64,000 nt of DNA from Tetragonia tetragonoides. Taxonomy: Eukaryota; Streptophyta; Magnoliopsida; Caryophyllales; Aizoaceae. A model generated the notes under the pieces. It did no database searches, was not told where the DNA came from, and was given only the letters and a program-made list of their open reading frames with translations. Location of the stretch: contig CM076141.1 of the NCBI GenBank assembly GCA_038025085.1, positions 11,472,001 to 11,536,000 on the forward strand, written 5' to 3'. The translations under genes were made by a program, and so were the position numbers. Below are positions 61,282 through 64,000 of the stretch, piece after piece. How positions within the stretch are numbered: position 1 is the first letter of the stretch; the number at the start of each line of letters is the position of its first letter.

Positions 61282-63972
61282 TTACATCGACCTCGCTAAA
61301 CGATCCCAATGTGCTCTTCGCGTAGCATACATTTGCTCCCAACCAGCGACACTATCAGAACGGAAAGTAAACCATGCTTCGCATATCGGAGGAACAGGGA
61401 AATCTGAGGCTAAATCCAGACGGATATAATGGGAATACGAATCACCTAAATGACACATGACAATTTTCCTACTTGGACGTGTAGCAGTCGAAGGTGCTTG
61501 GAACGGTAGCACTGTGTAACAATGATATAACCCCCTTCCGCTGCCGTATCCGAATAACATAATCGCTGCATTGAAGAGGTTGGCAATCGGGAACAAATCC
61601 TCAATTACTGTCATCCAGTGATCATCGTTACACGCACCTCCGTCCCACATAATACGGCGGTAACCAGCGTCGACCCCTTCAATGTATAAGTTTTCGTACA
61701 ATGCTCGGTTAGCTAAGAGTTCGTGTGCAATGCAAACTCTCGCCACTCGCCATTGCTCTTGGTCTCCGAAAATGTAGTCCGCAATGACACGGAAACCGCA
61801 ATTACCATCCCCAAGCACATCGAGATATCCTTCAATGAAAGGTACGATGATTCCCGGAATTTTGTTAACATGATAGAATTCAGTGATATCTATTGCGTGT
61901 CCAGCTGCAAGACAATATAATAGAAAGTCAATAATAGTACTTATCAAAAAGTAACAACATTATGTACATGTTAATAAATTATGGGTTTTCATACCAGTAC
62001 TGTTTACGAAGTTACTCGATGAGGATGAGGTACGACCACGCCCGCGGCTCGAACTGGATGACCTAGGGCGACCACGACCCCTCTGGGAGTACTCCCATGA
62101 ACTAGGATCACGTCTGGTAGAGGAACTCCCTCTCGGTCGACCTCTGACTGTCGTGTTCGCTTCCGGCTCGACGTAACTCGCTTCCTCAGGATGAAGCTGC
62201 TCATTCATAAGGACAGATATGTTGCGCACAACTGCCGGGTCGCTTGAGTTAACCTCGTCGACCAGAGACCGAAAGTATCGATGGTCCTCAGATGGATGCT
62301 CAGTCATGTCAAGCGTAGCTATCTCCACTGCATCACTAATAACGAGTGTTCGCCAAAATTCGTGGACACTATTCAAGCTAATTGGCGTGCCCGTATCCGT
62401 GGCCGTTTTCAACTCACACGCACACGGGATCTGATGAGTGGATCTCAATACACAACCGCAACGATCAAATACTTGGTGACTCAATTCTCTCATCCTGTTC
62501 AGCTCAGCCAATAATATTTGTAAGCAGTAATGGGAAACATACCCGGTCAGATAGTTGAATGGGAAACCCGAGTACACCACACTTCTTCGTCTTCTGCACT
62601 CTTCAAGTGTGTACTTGATCTCAGTTATTTGTGACTCGATTGACTTGTTGACCTTGTTCCAAACATTGTCCAAAGCTCCAGTTGAGGAGTTCAACCACTG
62701 TTTTAGCGCGGCATGTGCACTCTCCACCCTGCAAGTCGTAGTGTTGCCAAGGTGTAGCACCTTATTCGTCCACGCAGCCACAAACATCTCTTTGTGTCTC
62801 AGCCAAGTCTCCTCTACATAGGATATCACGTGAGGGTAAGTCCTCCAACTAACCTTCATCGTACGCACTGCTCTATCGTACGCAGCTTCTGTGGAAGCTT
62901 CCATGATAATTTTCCACCTCCCATTCTTGAACCTCTGCGCGACGGCTTTATCTTTTCCACAAAGTCTGTACACTTTGTCTTCAACGACTTTGTTAATGTG
63001 CCATGTACAGAGCAAATGGGCACTCTCGGGAAATATCTCTCTAATAGGTGTCATCAACCCTAGCTCACGATCGGTCACAATTGCTGTTGGGTGTACATCA
63101 TTTCCAATAAGCATCCTCAACTTATCTAAGACCCACGCATAGCTTGCCTGAGTCTCATCCTTCATAATGGCATAAGCTATGAGGAAGTTCTTATTGGTTG
63201 GAGTCATCCCCACTATCTCAAGAAACGGCATCTTATACTTGTTTGTTTTGTACGTGGAATCTAAGCCAATCAACCAACGAAAAGACCGAAGTAACTGAAT
63301 TGATGTAGGGTGTGCCATGAACACGTGAGTTACCTCATTAGTAGCTCGGTCGGCTCTTGTCCAATGTACGTACTTATTCGCCACAGCTAAATGATGAAAC
63401 TGACCAATGACATCTCTCTCTTCAAAATCAAGTTTCCTTATACGATCTCTGTGGTTGTACACATGCCGTCTAGTTGCATTGTCCTCGGGAAATTTTTCCT
63501 TAATCGCGGCCAAGATAGCACATGGCTTTGTTTGTGCCGAAGTCATGTCACGAACGAGTTTCTTTGACCCAGGACTAAGACCACTCATCTGACGATATCC
63601 CTCAGGATACACAGCAAAGTCATGGTTGTGCGTACCCCTAGTCCCAGGCAATGTGACAATCATCCAACTACTGGATCCATACACTTGTCGAGCTCTCAAC
63701 TGGAACGTACATTTACAAGCCTTTGTTTTCGTATTCTTCCGAGCAGCAGTATCTAAGTCTCTTAATTCCCCTCTGTAGCGTTCACCTCGATTGCATCTTA
63801 ACAATTTTACGCTTCCACTCTTCTTGTGTGACGAAATTATCAACTCAAACCCGATAGTAAGTGCAATTTGTTTTGCCCAATTAATTGCATCTGTATCACT
63901 ATCAAATAACTCATCAGTGACGAAATGCGTACTGTAATCAACACCATCACCACCGAACCGCTCCAAAGGAAT
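61282..63972 (-). CDS. MULE transposase fused to a C-terminal OTU cysteine-protease domain (5' partial)
   Basis: Exon 61995-63972 begins at an AG acceptor (63973-63974), so an upstream exon lies beyond the window; exon 61282-61904 follows a GT-AG intron in phase. The in-window protein is about 867 aa; counting from the Leu codon at 63966, the FAR1/WRKY-GCM1-type zinc finger lies at about 58-116 (Cys58, CKC 84-86, HNH 113-115). The MULE DDE core has Asp236 (GLDSTYK), Asp299 (VTDRE) and Glu415 (CRVESAHAA). A SWIM-like CxCx9CxC lies at 503-517 with Cys in place of the usual His, followed by an RGRGRPRSSS linker. The OTU domain has Asp690 and Cys693 (LGDGNCGFR) and His816 (SHYIRL), so the protease triad looks complete. 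No stop or frameshift was seen. Convergent with the PMD gene, 200 bp apart. Confidence 0.92.
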
Positions 63973-64000
63973 CTAACGAAAACAACGAAAACAATGTTAG

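Larger units (their letters stand above)
58235..64000. mobile_element. Mutator-like element (MULE), right end beyond the window
   Basis: Two convergent, intact coding units (plant mobile domain at 59148-61079 plus; transposase-OTU at 61282-63972 minus) are preceded by non-genic DNA with a palindrome array and an ATT microsatellite. The left boundary is placed near GCTAAATACCGCCCC (58237), a sequence followed by a second ACCGCCCCCCCC 20 bp later and resembling MULE terminal repeats. The right terminal repeat and the 9-bp target duplication cannot be seen. Higher GC in the coding part than in the surroundings and the absence of disabling mutations suggest a young insertion. Confidence 0.8.

Overview
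The window is nuclear DNA of a flowering plant, very probably a eudicot. The evidence is multi-exon genes with GT-AG introns, plant-only families (UGT91-type glycosyltransferase, DUF1644 protein, MS5/SDI TPR protein, plant mobile domain) and a dense load of plant transposons (Ty1/copia, L1 and RTE LINEs, MULE, hAT and mariner-type MITEs, SINE-like elements). I cannot place it to genus from sequence alone.

Layout. 1-2273: decayed 3' half of a copia retrotransposon with its 3' LTR, lying against one arm of an older inverted repeat. 2274-7344: gene-poor, with a frameshifted secreted cysteine-rich (defensin-like) gene, an L1 RNase H relic, a tRNA-like sequence and a coding-gene fragment. 7345-8740: a UGT91-like glycosyltransferase broken by one base. 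9623-15737: two intact minus-strand genes, pantothenate synthetase (4 exons, 314 aa) and an SDI/POLLENLESS3-like TPR protein (4 exons, 314 aa). 18578-23354: an 8-exon Alba-domain RGG-repeat RNA-binding protein. 25355-26729: a 5-exon plant protein of unknown function. 31188-32333: a DUF1644 zinc-finger protein, apparently with a long leader intron reaching a promoter near 36.5 kb. 36.8-48.9 kb: repeat-rich intergenic DNA holding two collinear duplications, one of which is a roughly 1 kb extra copy of the LSM5 promoter. 49002-56799: LSM5 (U6 snRNP protein, 88 aa) with a 7.4 kb second intron that contains an RTE LINE, a hAT-type MITE inside that LINE, and a mariner-type element. 58.2-64 kb: most of a Mutator-like element (MULE).

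The host genes are housekeeping or regulatory and do not form one pathway: vitamin B5 synthesis, sulfur/TPR regulation, RNA binding and mRNA decay/splicing. The most unusual region is the MULE. It carries two intact, convergent genes: a 585-aa plant mobile domain protein, and a MULE transposase spliced to an OTU cysteine-protease domain (at least 864 aa, 5' end beyond the window). Between its apparent left end and the first gene lies an array of seven 20-bp near-palindromes at an almost invariant 33-bp period.

All gene structures were read by hand from splice sites and family similarity remembered from training. No database search or alignment program was run.
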